From NCBI RefSeq assembly GCF_000379725.1, contig NZ_KB903654.1, forward strand, positions 185,955 to 249,954: a DNA stretch of 64,000 nucleotides. The letters run 5' to 3'. The notes beneath the pieces were generated by a model. The model did no database searches. It had not been told where the DNA came from and was given only the letters and a program-made list of their open reading frames with translations. Positions within the stretch are counted from its first letter, which is position 1. Each line of letters starts with the position of its first letter. This stretch comes from Cytophaga aurantiaca DSM 3654 (GTDB taxonomy: Bacteria; Bacteroidota; Bacteroidia; Cytophagales; Cytophagaceae). A program made the translations under genes and the position numbers. Below, piece by piece: positions 1 through 9,746 of this stretch.

Positions 1-2123
1 GCAGTCATCACAACACTCAACGGATTCGTTGTGCCTGTGGCATCACCGCTCCAGCCCGTAAAGGTATAGCCAGTAGCAGGTGTTGCGGTTAAGGTTTGTG
101 TGGTAGCGGAGTTAAACGTACCGGAAGATGGACTCACTGTTCCTGAGCCAACAATAGTTGTAGTAAGTGTATAGGTTGTTGTCGCATCGGTACAGGTAGG
201 TGTTGTACTAAATGCCATCTGTGCTGCTGTAAAGTTTGTAAACGTTGGATTAATATCTACGTTCGAAACATCGGTTGCTCCTTTTCCATCACACTCCGTT
301 CTGCCATTTCTATAGTATGGAGCCTGCATGTATACACCCGAAGCACAGCTAGGTACTTCTGCATCACCTCCTACTACAACTGTACCGGAGTATGTTGCTG
401 CCCAACACATGGCATTTCCTTTTAGATTTGCGGTATTGGTTACCGTTCCGCCTTCCATCCAGGCATTTCCCTCAACAATTGCATTGCCTGATATCGTTGC
501 ATTGTATACATACGCATTACCACGGATGATCGCGCTTCCACTGATATTTCCTCCTTCAACTGTTGCGTAATCTTCCACACGAACAGTTCCTGTAAGTGTA
601 CCGCCTTTAACAATTGCATACGGACCAACATATACGGTTGATGCAACACTTGCATTGTTAGAGATCCAGCCCCCTCCGTTCGGATGAATCTTTCCGTTTG
701 TTTTTAAAAACTTTCTGAATTCTGTTGCAGCTTGAAAACCTTCCGGAACAGCATTTGCAATATTAATTTCATAGGGGTATCTCCGTTGTTTCGGATAACC
801 CACATCCATGTTGTAATTGACATGTACTTTCGGTGCAGAATACACAACCAAATAAATATTTGTTTCAGTTGCCGTATTCAAGGTGAAGGATGCTTCGCCA
901 TCACCTGTAGACATTGAGCTATAACGGGATATTGTACCATCTGCTTTTGTTGTTACAAAACCATATCTCCATCCGGCCTGGGTAGTATTTACTTCTGTGT
1001 GCCCTTTGAATTTAATTGTAACTTTCTTTTCCGTACCTGTACATGTAGGATAAAGTGGAATGATATTCATCCCATAATCCTGCGGCGCCCAGTCGTCGTT
1101 GGTATAATACTGATCGGTTGTACCCGCAACTTTTGTAAGCAAAGTAAATTGTCGGCTTACATAACGCGGCATATTGCTTTTGATGAATTGGTGTACTTCA
1201 CGGATCTTCGCACCAAAATTCTTTGTTGCAGTAATCTGATCGTTCCATTGGATCGGATAATCAAAGGCAGGCTGACGTTGTGCATAGCCCCACAAATAAT
1301 CGTTAAGCTGTTCTTGTGTAAAACCTTTTAAGCGTTTAATGGTTTCAAGAGGATGTTCCTGATACTTTGACTCAGCCCACATTCTTCTGGTGAAATCGAA
1401 TCCTTCTTTTTCCTGAACATAAAACAACAAATGATAATTGGTATAATGGTGACGGTTTGAAGACCACATAAAATGACGTGTTTGCAGCCAACGTGTTAAG
1501 GTGCCATCTGTATCGGCCCATTGCGGATATGCCATAGCACGCATGTAATTGGCATGACCTTCGAAAAACGGACCGGCCCAATCATACCCTGCAAAAGCTG
1601 TTTGATTTCCCGGATTTTCCTGAATACGCATCATCATCTGAAGTGTGTGCGCAAATTCATGACTCAGTGCACCTCCGTCTTTAGTTGCCTGCGGATGTAC
1701 AAACATGGCTCCGATGGTATTGCTGAACGAGCTGGCAGCAGCAAAGCCCGTTAAACGTGTATCTGTGGACGTCCAGGTATTCATCATCATGATCATGATC
1801 TTATACTTCCCGAAATTGGTAGTCGGAGCATTATTGATAAAATGCAGATCGGTAATGTAGCGTTTGAAAATGTATTCCAATGTATCCGCTACCGACCTAG
1901 GAACGAAACGAAGGTCGGTATCTGCATACACAGATGGATCCGTTCCTACTTTATCTCCCCAATACAATACAAAGTTTGCAGATTCGTATTTACGGGTTTC
2001 TGAAACGTTATTGTAATATTCGCTGGCAGGATTATCAAATTCCGTTGGTCTAAAAACGGTTTTCTGTGCTGAAAGATTAAAAAAGATGCACATCAAAAAG
2101 ATTACCAGTAGATGTTTTTTCAT
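1..2123 (-). CDS. Secreted HEFAH metallopeptidase-like protein with beta-helix and InlB-like repeat (3' end outside window)
   Basis: The frame is open from the ATG at 2123 to the window edge, at least 707 codons. The N-terminus is a signal peptide (MKKHLLVIFLMCIFFNLSAQ). The region to about residue 400 resembles the DUF6055-type domain, with HEFAH at about residues 155-159 (HExxH zinc-peptidase motif) and a downstream FEGH that could supply further ligands. Residues ~486-590 are short hexapeptide-like repeats rich in G/A/V/N (GNAYV, GNAIVEGNAWMEGG), as in left-handed beta-helices. From ~646 a glycine/threonine-rich module (GYTFTGWSGDATGTTNP) matches the divergent InlB B-repeat. In this phylum such a layout normally ends in a T9SS sorting domain, which would lie outside the window. 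Protease activity is inferred from the motif only. Confidence 0.82.
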   Translation of the reverse strand, partial: MKKHLLVIFLMCIFFNLSAQKTVFRPTEFDNPASEYYNNVSETRKYESANFVLYWGDKVGTDPSVYADTDLRFVPRSVADTLEYIFKRYITDLHFINNAPTTNFGKYKIMIMMMNTWTSTDTRLTGFAAASSFSNTIGAMFVHPQATKDGGALSHEFAHTLQMMMRIQENPGNQTAFAGYDWAGPFFEGHANYMRAMAYPQWADTDGTLTRWLQTRHFMWSSNRHHYTNYHLLFYVQEKEGFDFTRRMWAESKYQEHPLETIKRLKGFTQEQLNDYLWGYAQRQPAFDYPIQWNDQITATKNFGAKIREVHQFIKSNMPRYVSRQFTLLTKVAGTTDQYYTNDDWAPQDYGMNIIPLYPTCTGTEKKVTIKFKGHTEVNTTQAGWRYGFVTTKADGTISRYSSMSTGDGEASFTLNTATETNIYLVVYSAPKVHVNYNMDVGYPKQRRYPYEINIANAVPEGFQAATEFRKFLKTNGKIHPNGGGWISNNASVASTVYVGPYAIVKGGTLTGTVRVEDYATVEGGNISGSAIIRGNAYVYNATISGNAIVEGNAWMEGGTVTNTANLKGNAMCWAATYSGTVVVGGDAEVPSCASGVYMQAPYYRNGRTECDGKGATDVSNVDINPTFTNFTAAQMAFSTTPTCTDATTTYTLTTTIVGSGTVSPSSGTFNSATTQTLTATPATGYTFTGWSGDATGTTNPLSVVMT

Positions 2124-2204
2124 AAGCTATGTTACTGTTTTAAAAAGTTAGCGAAACGGTTCTACACATAAGACATATGGAAAATAAAAAGGTAACGATA
2201 GTTC

Positions 2205-2233
2205 GTTGTCAGTGGACAGTGGTCAGTAGGCAG
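2205..2233 (+). repeat. Heptamer array, xxxxCAG family
   Basis: Four consecutive 7-bp units of the form TTGTCAG / TGGACAG / TGGTCAG / TAGGCAG lie in the 329-bp gap between gene 1 and the mobile mystery pair. The gap otherwise holds the palindrome at 2364-2416 and no convincing ORF. Related arrays recur across the window, mostly just after stop codons. Confidence 0.75.
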
Positions 2234-2363
2234 AATTATCAAACAAATGATTTACAATATTTTAATCAAAATGACTTATAGAAACTAATCCCCGCTGCCC
2301 TAAATTTGGCACAGAGTGTTAAAAGCATAAATTTTATCAAAAATACATCTTTTTACCCATTTT

Positions 2364-2416
2364 TGTAATACAATTATATGACAAAAAAACACTTTTTGTC
2401 ATATAATTGTATTACA
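2364..2416. promoter_or_regulatory. Perfect 24-bp inverted repeat, candidate operator of the mobile mystery pair
   Basis: The arms at 2364-2387 and 2393-2416 are perfect reverse complements with a 5-base spacer. The right arm ends 7 bp before the -7 promoter element at 2424-2431 and 36 bp before the start of the HTH gene. The position suits a site bound by that HTH protein (inference). It could instead be a cruciform-forming mobile end. It is not a classical terminator, since no T-run follows the stem. Confidence 0.6.
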
Positions 2417-2423
2417 TTTATAT

Positions 2424-2431
2424 TATATTTG
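2424..2431 (+). promoter_or_regulatory. -7 promoter element (TATATTTG)
   Basis: Exact match to the Bacteroidetes -7 consensus TAnnTTTG, 22 bp before the ATG at 2453. It implies a short leader and argues against the upstream in-frame ATG at 2378, which would precede the promoter. A -33 TTTG at ideal spacing is not evident. Confidence 0.55.
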
Positions 2432-2452
2432 TCTCACTATACTATTACAAAT

Positions 2453-2911
2453 ATGAAAAAGAACAAATTACAAATAGAACAATTAAGTCAAAAAATACAG
2501 GGTTTTGGATATCTTATTGAAACTACTAAACCAACAATAGGCTGGATAAAAACGATACGAACATCCCTAGGCATGTCTTTAGAACAGATTGGAAATAAAT
2601 TAAACATAACACGACAAAGTGCCCAGAACCTAGAAAAGAGAGAGGCTGCAGGTGCAATAACGTTAAAGTCTTTAGAAGAAGCTGCAAATGCGTTAGACAT
2701 GAAACTCGTTTATGCATTGGTACCCAAAGATGGTAGTATTGAAAAGTTAATAGAACGAAAAGCAAATCAACTAGCGGTAGAAATTGTAATGAGAACTTCA
2801 GGAACAATGAAGCTTGAGGATCAGGAAAACTCTCCGGAAAGAATTAAAAAAGCAATTGCAGAACGCACTTCTGAAATAATAGACGAATTACCTAAAATGC
2901 TATGGGATTAA
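2453..2911 (+). CDS. Mobile mystery protein A (HTH regulator)
   Basis: 152 residues with an XRE-like helix-turn-helix at ~36-66 (TSLGMSLEQIGNKLNITRQS). It matches the mobile mystery protein A family, a DNA-binding protein always paired with a Fic-domain protein B. The ATG at 2453 gives the usual family length; the in-frame ATG at 2378 would lie inside the palindrome and before the promoter. The gene overlaps protein B by 10 bp, so the two are translationally coupled. Its likely role is autoregulation of a toxin-antitoxin-like unit that moves between genomes. That role is inferred; the biochemistry of the family is not settled. Confidence 0.85.
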   Translation: MKKNKLQIEQLSQKIQGFGYLIETTKPTIGWIKTIRTSLGMSLEQIGNKLNITRQSAQNLEKREAAGAITLKSLEEAANALDMKLVYALVPKDGSIEKLIERKANQLAVEIVMRTSGTMKLEDQENSPERIKKAIAERTSEIIDELPKMLWD

Positions 2912-3498
2912 ATTTAGAATATCTTCCTGGCCAAACTCCTTTAGACGAGGAAGAAAAAGATGGTTTAAAGATTAAAACAATTGTAACGAAAGGAGAACTT
3001 GATGAATTCGAACAAAAGAATATTGAGCAAGCCATTCAGTGGACAATTGGCCGAAAGTATAAAATCGATAAAATAATTTCAGAATCATTTGTAAAATCAC
3101 TGCATAAGCGCATGTACAGTGAGGTATGGATATGGGCGGGAAACTTTCGATCCACCAATAAAAATATAGGTGTTGATAGATGGCAAATCCCAACAGAACT
3201 TAGAAAATTATTAGATGACACTTTATTTTGGATCGAACATACATCTTTTTCAGAAGATGAAATTGCAATTCGTTTTAAACATAGAATCGTAAGCATTCAT
3301 TGCTTTCCCAATGGCAACGGTAGACATAGCAGATTAATGGGAGATTTAATAGCAGAAAAAATTTTCAAGCGAAAAATATTTACCTGGGGACAGTTGAATG
3401 TATCAAAGACAAATGATATTAGAACGGAATACCTCAATGCGTTGAAAAAAGCTGACAAAGGGGATTATACAGATCTTATACATTTTGCTAGATCGTAA
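2902..3498 (+). CDS. Mobile mystery protein B (Fic domain)
   Basis: 198 residues with a Fic fold. The active-site loop HCFPNGNGRHSR lies at residues 133-144, keeping the catalytic His and the GNGR phosphate-binding segment. Canonical Fic AMP-transferases read HxFx(D/E)GNGR; here an Asn replaces the Mg-binding acid, as far as I recall a feature of this subfamily. The N-terminal part (LDEFEQKNIEQAIQW) is typical of protein B. With the upstream HTH partner it forms a two-gene operon. The substrate is unknown, and AMPylation cannot be assumed because of the missing acid. Confidence 0.87.
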   Translation: MGLNLEYLPGQTPLDEEEKDGLKIKTIVTKGELDEFEQKNIEQAIQWTIGRKYKIDKIISESFVKSLHKRMYSEVWIWAGNFRSTNKNIGVDRWQIPTELRKLLDDTLFWIEHTSFSEDEIAIRFKHRIVSIHCFPNGNGRHSRLMGDLIAEKIFKRKIFTWGQLNVSKTNDIRTEYLNALKKADKGDYTDLIHFARS

Positions 3499-3610
3499 TC
3501 TGTTTTTCGCGTGTTAATTCTATGTATAAATTAAAAACAAATTCAATCTATTATTTTTTCACCACTACAATTTAAAATACTACATTTATAATGAACTCAA
3601 TGAAGATATT

Positions 3611-4954
3611 TTGAAAAATATATTAATTATAGACGACGAAGAAAAACTAAGAACCTTGCTTGCACGGATTATTGGTTTGGAAGGTTTTGAGGTACAACAA
3701 GCAGGCGATATTAAAACTGCATTAAAAAAATTAGAACAGATAGAAATTGATGTTGTACTCTGCGATGTAAAACTTCCGGATGGCAATGGCGTTGACACAT
3801 GTAAAAAAATAAAAGAACTGTATCCATTCGTAGAAATCATTTTATTAACAGCATATGGAAATATTCCTGATGGTGTGCAGGCCATTAAAAATGGCGCCTT
3901 TGATTACATAACGAAAGGAGACGACAACAATAAAATCATTCCGTTGCTTTATCGTGCAATGGAAAAAGCTGCACTTGCAAAACGTGTTCAGCAATTAGAA
4001 AAACAACTGGGCGACAAACATTCCTTTGATAAAATCATCGGTAAATCAAAGGTTCTTATTCAAGCGATAGACTTAGCCAAGAAAGTTGCCAATACTGATA
4101 CCACCGTTCTATTGACAGGCGAAACCGGAACAGGTAAAGAAGTATTTGCACAAGCCATTCATCAGGAAAGCAATCGAAGCAAACAAAATTTTGTTGCGAT
4201 CAATTGTTCCGCATTCAGTACAGATCTTTTAGAAAGTGAAATGTTTGGGCATAAAGCCGGTTCATTTACCGGAGCTACGAAAGATCAAAAAGGTTTATTT
4301 GAAGAGGCTAACAATGGCACCATTTTTTTAGATGAAATTGGAGAAATGGCATTGAATTTACAGGCCAAATTACTCCGTGTAATTGAAACCGGAGAGTTTT
4401 TAAAAGTAGGTGAAAGCAAAGTCACAAAAGTGAATGTTCGTATTATTGCTGCGACAAACAGAGATCTGCAAAAAGAAATTGTAGCCGGACATTTCAGAGA
4501 AGATCTATTTTACCGCATCTCTGTTTTTCAAATTCAATTGCCGCCACTACGCGAAAGAGTCGTTGATATTGAGCTGCTGGCGTATCATTTTTTATACTTG
4601 TTCTCAAGCAAGACCAATAAAAAGATCAAACACATATCAAACGAATGCATAGAAGCACTTAAGCAACATGCATGGAATGGAAACATACGTGAGTTGAAAA
4701 ACAGTATTGAGCGTGCTGTCATCCTATCAACCAGCGATGAAATTCAGTTGGATCAATTGCCGATTGAATTTCAACATCACTCTGTCAATAAGGATGGAAA
4801 ACAGCTTTCCGCATTCGATCTGGCAAGTGCCGAAAAAATACACATCCAAAAAGTGTTGAATTATACGAATGGAAATAAAACAAAAGCAGCCGAATTATTA
4901 AATATTGCATTAACAACTCTTTATAGAAAACTAGAAGAATACAAAATAAGTTAA
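3611..4954 (+). CDS. Sigma-54-dependent response regulator (NtrC family), putative kdp activator
   Basis: 447 residues. The receiver domain (~1-118) has acidic pocket D8/D9, phospho-acceptor D52 (LCDVKLPDG) and a conserved T/K. The central AAA+ domain has Walker A GETGTGKE and the sigma-54 contact loop GSFTGA (a common variant of GAFTGA). A Fis-type HTH occupies the last ~45 residues (NKTKAAELLNIALTTLYRKL). The start is TTG at 3611; the nearby ATG at 3591 runs into a stop after seven codons. It lies directly upstream of the kdp genes, and the only histidine kinase nearby is the one ending that operon, so it probably replaces the OmpR-type KdpE found in E. coli. That pairing is an inference. 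Confidence 0.88.
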   Translation: MKNILIIDDEEKLRTLLARIIGLEGFEVQQAGDIKTALKKLEQIEIDVVLCDVKLPDGNGVDTCKKIKELYPFVEIILLTAYGNIPDGVQAIKNGAFDYITKGDDNNKIIPLLYRAMEKAALAKRVQQLEKQLGDKHSFDKIIGKSKVLIQAIDLAKKVANTDTTVLLTGETGTGKEVFAQAIHQESNRSKQNFVAINCSAFSTDLLESEMFGHKAGSFTGATKDQKGLFEEANNGTIFLDEIGEMALNLQAKLLRVIETGEFLKVGESKVTKVNVRIIAATNRDLQKEIVAGHFREDLFYRISVFQIQLPPLRERVVDIELLAYHFLYLFSSKTNKKIKHISNECIEALKQHAWNGNIRELKNSIERAVILSTSDEIQLDQLPIEFQHHSVNKDGKQLSAFDLASAEKIHIQKVLNYTNGNKTKAAELLNIALTTLYRKLEEYKIS

Positions 4955-4979
4955 ACATTATAAGAGTACTCTTTATACA

Positions 4980-5059
4980 TAAACCTATGAGGTTTTCTAA
5001 CTATCACCTACACTCAACCGAATTACACGTCCACTTGGTTACGAAACCTCATAGGTTTA
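4980..5059. repeat. Pair of AAACCT-ATG-AGGTTT palindromes in inverted orientation
   Basis: 16-bp arms at 4980-4995 and 5044-5059 are perfect inverted copies, and each arm is itself a small palindrome. They lie just after the response-regulator gene. The 315-bp gap 4955-5269 otherwise contains the terminator at 5097-5124 and the sigma-54-like site at 5192-5207. Confidence 0.6.
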
Positions 5060-5096
5060 ACTACCATCATCCCCTCCCTAGCGAAACGATAGTGCA

Positions 5097-5124
5097 AACC
5101 CTTTCAAAATGAAAGGGTTTTTTA
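5097..5124 (+). terminator. Rho-independent terminator
   Basis: Stem AACCCTTTC / GAAAGGGTT with a 5-base loop, followed by a T-rich run. It sits 143 bp after the response-regulator stop and separates it from the kdp structural genes. Confidence 0.8.
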
Positions 5125-5191
5125 TTGCCCTATTTTATAAATAAAAGTCAAATCACATTCTAACAATACATTAGCTGTTAATGATCAAAGA

Positions 5192-5207
5192 TGGTATAGG
5201 AGTTGAC
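5192..5207 (+). promoter_or_regulatory. Candidate sigma-54 (-24/-12) promoter of kdp operon
   Basis: TGGTATAGGAGTTGAC fits the TGGcac-N5-TTGca layout with correct spacing. The -12 dinucleotide is GA instead of GC, so the match is imperfect. It lies about 60 bp before the first small kdp ORF and downstream of a sigma-54 activator gene, which makes it the best candidate in the gap. Confidence 0.35.
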
Positions 5208-5269
5208 AAAGATCATGTAGTTGACTAATCCATTAAACTACATTATTGAATAACTAAATACACAACACT

Positions 5270-5353
5270 ATGATCACAGGCATTCTCATATCAACAGGCA
5301 CCATTATGTATGCCTTCTTTTATGCATCCATTAACTGGTTTGAAAAAATCTAA
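5270..5353 (+). CDS. 27-residue membrane peptide preceding KdpF
   Basis: ATG at 5270, stop at 5351-5353. The product has one hydrophobic segment and the tail NWFEKI. It is followed after 4 bp by kdpF, whose product has the same design (one transmembrane helix, short polar C-tail ending in EKF). It may be a second KdpF-like subunit, but the sequence is too short to prove homology. Spacing and codon use are consistent with translation. Confidence 0.5.
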   Translation: MITGILISTGTIMYAFFYASINWFEKI

Positions 5354-5357
5354 TCCT

Positions 5358-5435
5358 ATGACAGCATTATTTATTATCGCACTTGCAGTATTTAGTTATA
5401 TGTGCTACGTACTACTTAAACCTGAAAAATTCTAA
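5358..5435 (+). CDS. kdpF: KdpF, small subunit of K+-transporting ATPase
   Basis: 25 residues: one transmembrane helix, then YVLLKPEKF, matching the KdpF pattern (single helix, short C-terminal tail, usually 25-30 residues). It lies 4 bp before kdpA, the standard kdpFABC position. KdpF stabilises the KdpABC complex in the inner membrane. Confidence 0.8.
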   Translation: MTALFIIALAVFSYMCYVLLKPEKF

Positions 5436-5439
5436 TCTT

Positions 5440-7140
5440 ATGAATACTGAAATCTCCGGTATACTCTTGATGTATGCGCTCGTTATTGCGTTTGCTATTC
5501 CTTTAGGAAGATACATTGGTAAGATCTTCAACTACGAACATACGTGGTTGGATAGCATCTTCGATCCACTGGATAAGCTATTCTTTAAGCTTAGCGGCAT
5601 TGATCCAAACGAAGAAATGAATTGGAAACAACATCTGATTGCCTTGCTTACCATCAATCTTGTATGGTTCATTGTGGCCATGCTGGTACTTACAAACATG
5701 AGCTGGCTGCCTTTAAATCCGGATGGTAATCCATCTATGAGTGGTGACTTGGCTTTTAATACCGCAGTAAGTTTTGTAACCAATACAAACCTGCAACACT
5801 ATTCCGGTGAAAGCGGTCTCTCCTATTTGGGTCAATTAATATTGATGTTATGGCAGTTTATCAGTGCCGGAACAGGGATCGCAATTTGTGCTGTGGTGTT
5901 TGTTGCTATGAAAGAACGTACAGCCAACACCTTAGGTAACTTTTATTCCTTCTTTGTAAGAAGCTGTACACGTATCTTATTGCCTATCGCGTTTGTTGTC
6001 GCAATTCTTCTGGCATTCAATGGAATGCCTATGACGTTTGAAGGAAAAGATACCATGGTTACCCTTCAAGGAGATACCGTAGAAGTAAGCCGCGGTCCGG
6101 TTGCAGGCTTTGTTGCCATAAAACAACTCGGTACAAATGGAGGTGGTTTTTATGGACCAAACTCAGCTCATCCGCTGGAAAATCCAAGTTACTTCACAAA
6201 CATCATTGAGAACTGTTCTATTTTCTTAATACCCATAGCAATGATTTTTGCCATGGGCTATGTGTTGAAACGAAAAAAGTTAGCATTTACTATTTATGGA
6301 GTAATGACATTGGGTTTCTTGCTCTTACTCGTACCAAGCATCGTTAGTGAAATGAATGGTAACCCTGCCATTACAGACTTAGCAATCGCTCAACCCATGG
6401 GAAGCATGGAAGGCAAAGAAGTTCGATTTGGCCCTGCTGCCTCTGCTAACTGGGCAGTTTACACAACCGTAACCAGTAACGGATCTGTGAATGCAATGCA
6501 CGATAGTATGACTCCGCTTACAGGCATGTTTGCAATGTTAGGTATGATGATCAATTCATTTTACGGTGGTGTAGGTGTTGGCTTTCTCAACTTTTACATA
6601 TTTATCATTCTAGCCGTTTTTATTAGTGGCTTAATGGTTGGAAGAACTCCTGAGTTTCTGGGTAAAAAGATTGAAGCCAAAGAAATGAAAATTGCAATGA
6701 TCATTGCACTGCTTCACCCCTTACTTATCCTTACATCAACAGCAATTTCAAGTTATCTGTATGCTTCCAACCCTACAGAATATGCAGGCTGGTTAGCTAA
6801 TCCTGGTTACCATGGTTTTAGTGAAATGTTGTATGAGTTCACATCTTCTTCAGCAAATAATGGAAGTGGTTTTGAAGGCCTGGGAGACAACACTCCTTTC
6901 TGGAACATCGCTTGTGGACTGGTTATGCTGATGGCACGTTACCTTCCGATAATCGGACCGGTTGCTATTGCAGGAATTCTTGCAAGTAAAAAATACATTC
7001 CGGAAAGTAACGGAACATTAAAGACAGATACACCAACATTTGGTTTGATGGTATTCGCTGTAATTGCATTGGTAGCCGCTTTAGCGTTCTTCCCTGCACT
7101 TACCTTAGGCCCGATTGCTGAATATTTCTCCATGATTTAA
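5440..7140 (+). CDS. kdpA: K+-transporting ATPase subunit KdpA
   Basis: 566 residues, close to the ~557 of E. coli KdpA, with about ten membrane segments. It has the selectivity-filter-like loops of the superfamily of K+ transporters ([46 protein letters not shown]). It is the K+-binding and translocating subunit of the high-affinity KdpFABC pump. The ATG at 5440 is chosen over the in-frame ATG at 5383, which overlaps kdpF; it starts the family-typical N-terminus ([10 protein letters not shown]) 4 bp after kdpF. Confidence 0.97.
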   Translation: MNTEISGILLMYALVIAFAIPLGRYIGKIFNYEHTWLDSIFDPLDKLFFKLSGIDPNEEMNWKQHLIALLTINLVWFIVAMLVLTNMSWLPLNPDGNPSMSGDLAFNTAVSFVTNTNLQHYSGESGLSYLGQLILMLWQFISAGTGIAICAVVFVAMKERTANTLGNFYSFFVRSCTRILLPIAFVVAILLAFNGMPMTFEGKDTMVTLQGDTVEVSRGPVAGFVAIKQLGTNGGGFYGPNSAHPLENPSYFTNIIENCSIFLIPIAMIFAMGYVLKRKKLAFTIYGVMTLGFLLLLVPSIVSEMNGNPAITDLAIAQPMGSMEGKEVRFGPAASANWAVYTTVTSNGSVNAMHDSMTPLTGMFAMLGMMINSFYGGVGVGFLNFYIFIILAVFISGLMVGRTPEFLGKKIEAKEMKIAMIIALLHPLLILTSTAISSYLYASNPTEYAGWLANPGYHGFSEMLYEFTSSSANNGSGFEGLGDNTPFWNIACGLVMLMARYLPIIGPVAIAGILASKKYIPESNGTLKTDTPTFGLMVFAVIALVAALAFFPALTLGPIAEYFSMI

Positions 7141-7151
7141 TCGTACAGAAA

Positions 7152-9164
7152 ATGACAAAGTCACATACATCGTTGTTTCAAAAAGAGTTGATGCAGGAAG
7201 CATTTAAACAATCGTTTGTAAAACTCAATCCTAAAATTATGTTCCGTAATCCTGTAATGTTTACAGTAGAAATCGGAACAGCGGTAATGTTTGCTGTATG
7301 TCTCTGGATCTTATCCGGCGAAGCATCACAGGGAAGCTTTACCTATAACTTTATTGTATTCCTTGTTTTATTACTCACCTTGTTGTTTGCCAATTTTGCA
7401 GAAGCCATAGCAGAAGCAAGAGGAAAAGCACAAGCAGACAGTCTGCGTAAAACACGGGAAGAGACACCTGCGAAATTAGCAAACGGACAAATCATCTCTT
7501 CCTCCCAATTAAAAAAAGGAGATGTATTTATCTGCGAAGCAGGTGATATTATTGCAACCGATGGTGAAATCATTGAAGGACTAGCAACGATTGATGAAAG
7601 CGCCATTACAGGAGAAAGTGCCCCGGTAATTCGCGAATCCGGTGGCGATAAAAGTTCGGTTACGGGTGGTACTAAAGTTTTGTCGGACAAAATAAAAGTG
7701 CAGGTAACAACCGAACCAGGCGAAAGTTTCTTAGATAAAATGATTGCATTGGTAGAAGGTGCAAGTCGTCAAAAAACGCCTAACGAAATTGCTTTAACAA
7801 TTCTGTTGGCTGGTTTTACCTTGGTCTTTATCATTGTAACCATTACATTAAAACCTTTTGCTGATTATGCAAACACCCCCATTACCATTGCTGCATTTAT
7901 TTCATTGTTTGTTTGTTTGATACCAACTACCATTGGCGGTTTGCTTTCTGCTATTGGTATCGCAGGCATGGATCGGGCATTGCGGGCAAATGTAATTACC
8001 AAGAGTGGTAAAGCTGTTGAAACAGCCGGTGATATAGACGTGTTGCTGTTAGACAAAACAGGGACCATCACCATTGGCAATCGAAAAGCGACGCATTTTT
8101 ATCCAAGTAACGGTGTGGATGAAAAGTATTTTATTACCTGCGCTGCACTCAGTTCTATGAGCGATGAAACACCGGAAGGGAAATCCATTATTGAATTAGC
8201 CGGAGTAAATCCTTCAAGTTATAATATTGAAAATCCGCGTTTCATAAAATTCACGGCAGAAACAAGATGTTCAGGGATTGATTATGAAAATACACGCATT
8301 CGCAAAGGTGCTGCAGATGCCATCAAACGTTTGGCTGAAAAGGAAGGAAATACGTATTCAGCAGAAACCATTGAACGTGTAACCGCAATTTCAAGTAATG
8401 GCGGAACACCTTTGGTCATTTCGGTCAATGAAAAAATAATTGGTGTTATTGAATTGCAGGATATCATCAAACCCGGTATACAAGAACGTTTTGAACGTCT
8501 GCGTAAAATGGGAATTAAAACTGTAATGGTAACGGGCGACAATCCATTAACAGCAAAATTCATTGCAGAGAAAGCAGGTGTAGATGATTTTATTGCGGAA
8601 GCAAAGCCGGAAGATAAAATGAACTACATCAAAAAAGAACAATCAGAAGGCCGTCTTGTAGCTATGATGGGCGATGGCACAAACGATGCTCCTGCCCTTG
8701 CACAGGCAGATGTGGGTGTGGCGATGAACAGCGGAACACAGGCAGCAAAAGAAGCCGGCAATATGGTTGACTTAGATAATGATCCAACAAAACTGATCGA
8801 GATCGTTGAGATCGGTAAGCAGTTATTGATGACCCGAGGAACGCTAACAACCTTCAGCATTGCAAATGATGTTGCTAAATATTTTGCCATCATTCCAGCA
8901 CTGTTTATTGTAGCCATTCCTTCATTACAAGGTTTAAATATCATGAAGCTGCACAGCCCGGAAAGTGCGATCCTTTCAGCGGTTATCTTCAATGCCATTA
9001 TCATTCCGTTCCTGATTCCATTGGCATTGAAAGGTGTTGCTTACAAACCCATTGGCGCAAGTGCGCTGCTTCGTAGAAACCTATTGATCTATGGCCTAGG
9101 TGGTGTACTTATACCCTTCGTCGGTATCAAAGCAATTGATCTGATTGTTTCTTTATTCATTTAA
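7152..9164 (+). CDS. kdpB: K+-transporting P-type ATPase subunit KdpB
   Basis: 670 residues, P-type ATPase. TGES actuator loop at 153-156, phosphorylation motif DKTGT with D301, [19 protein letters not shown] hinge motif near ~520, and C-terminal membrane helices. It hydrolyses ATP to drive K+ uptake through KdpA. It sits 11 bp after kdpA and 13 bp before kdpC in the usual order. Confidence 0.98.
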   Translation: MTKSHTSLFQKELMQEAFKQSFVKLNPKIMFRNPVMFTVEIGTAVMFAVCLWILSGEASQGSFTYNFIVFLVLLLTLLFANFAEAIAEARGKAQADSLRKTREETPAKLANGQIISSSQLKKGDVFICEAGDIIATDGEIIEGLATIDESAITGESAPVIRESGGDKSSVTGGTKVLSDKIKVQVTTEPGESFLDKMIALVEGASRQKTPNEIALTILLAGFTLVFIIVTITLKPFADYANTPITIAAFISLFVCLIPTTIGGLLSAIGIAGMDRALRANVITKSGKAVETAGDIDVLLLDKTGTITIGNRKATHFYPSNGVDEKYFITCAALSSMSDETPEGKSIIELAGVNPSSYNIENPRFIKFTAETRCSGIDYENTRIRKGAADAIKRLAEKEGNTYSAETIERVTAISSNGGTPLVISVNEKIIGVIELQDIIKPGIQERFERLRKMGIKTVMVTGDNPLTAKFIAEKAGVDDFIAEAKPEDKMNYIKKEQSEGRLVAMMGDGTNDAPALAQADVGVAMNSGTQAAKEAGNMVDLDNDPTKLIEIVEIGKQLLMTRGTLTTFSIANDVAKYFAIIPALFIVAIPSLQGLNIMKLHSPESAILSAVIFNAIIIPFLIPLALKGVAYKPIGASALLRRNLLIYGLGGVLIPFVGIKAIDLIVSLFI

Positions 9165-9177
9165 ATAAAAAACTATT

Positions 9178-9738
9178 ATGAAATCGAATCTACTTCCTGC
9201 CATAAAACTTACGCTTGTTAGCCTGGTATTCTTTATGGGCATATACACATTGGTCGTATATGGCATCGCACAACTCGCTCCAAATAAAGGTAAAGGTTTT
9301 ATCATTGTGCACAAAGATAAAACCTATTACAGCAACATTGGACAAGCCTTTACAGACGACATGTATTTTAATTCAAGACCATCTGCAGTGGGTTATAATG
9401 CGGCTGGCTCAGGCGGCAGCAATAAAGGTCCAAGCAATCCCGACTATTTAAAAGAAGTACAGGCACGCATTGATACCTTTCTGGTTCATAATCCAGGTGT
9501 CAGCAAATCAGAGATCCCATCTGATCTGGTAACAGCAAGCGGAAGCGGGTTAGATCCGAATATTTCTTTGCAGGCCGCAAAAGTGCAAGTGAAACGTATT
9601 GCAAAGATCCGTCACATTTCAGAAGAACGATTAATACAATTAATTGACGAACAAACTGAAAAGCCCTTGCTTGGATTATTCGGCACAGAAAAAATAAATG
9701 TACTGAAACTCAACATTGCCTTAGATGATTTAAAATAA
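9178..9738 (+). CDS. kdpC: K+-transporting ATPase subunit KdpC
   Basis: 186 residues: one N-terminal transmembrane helix, then a periplasmic domain with the conserved signature FNSRPSAVGYNAAGSGGSN and the C-terminal GLFGTEKINVLKLNIAL. KdpC assists the catalytic cycle of KdpB. It follows kdpB by 13 bp. Confidence 0.97.
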   Translation: MKSNLLPAIKLTLVSLVFFMGIYTLVVYGIAQLAPNKGKGFIIVHKDKTYYSNIGQAFTDDMYFNSRPSAVGYNAAGSGGSNKGPSNPDYLKEVQARIDTFLVHNPGVSKSEIPSDLVTASGSGLDPNISLQAAKVQVKRIAKIRHISEERLIQLIDEQTEKPLLGLFGTEKINVLKLNIALDDLK

Positions 9739-9746
9739 CAGTACAC

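Noticed and set aside
328-1331. Plus-strand ORFs opposite the first gene
   Set aside because: The minus frame is open for the full 2.1 kb with a signal peptide and recognisable domains; the plus ORFs are its antisense shadows.
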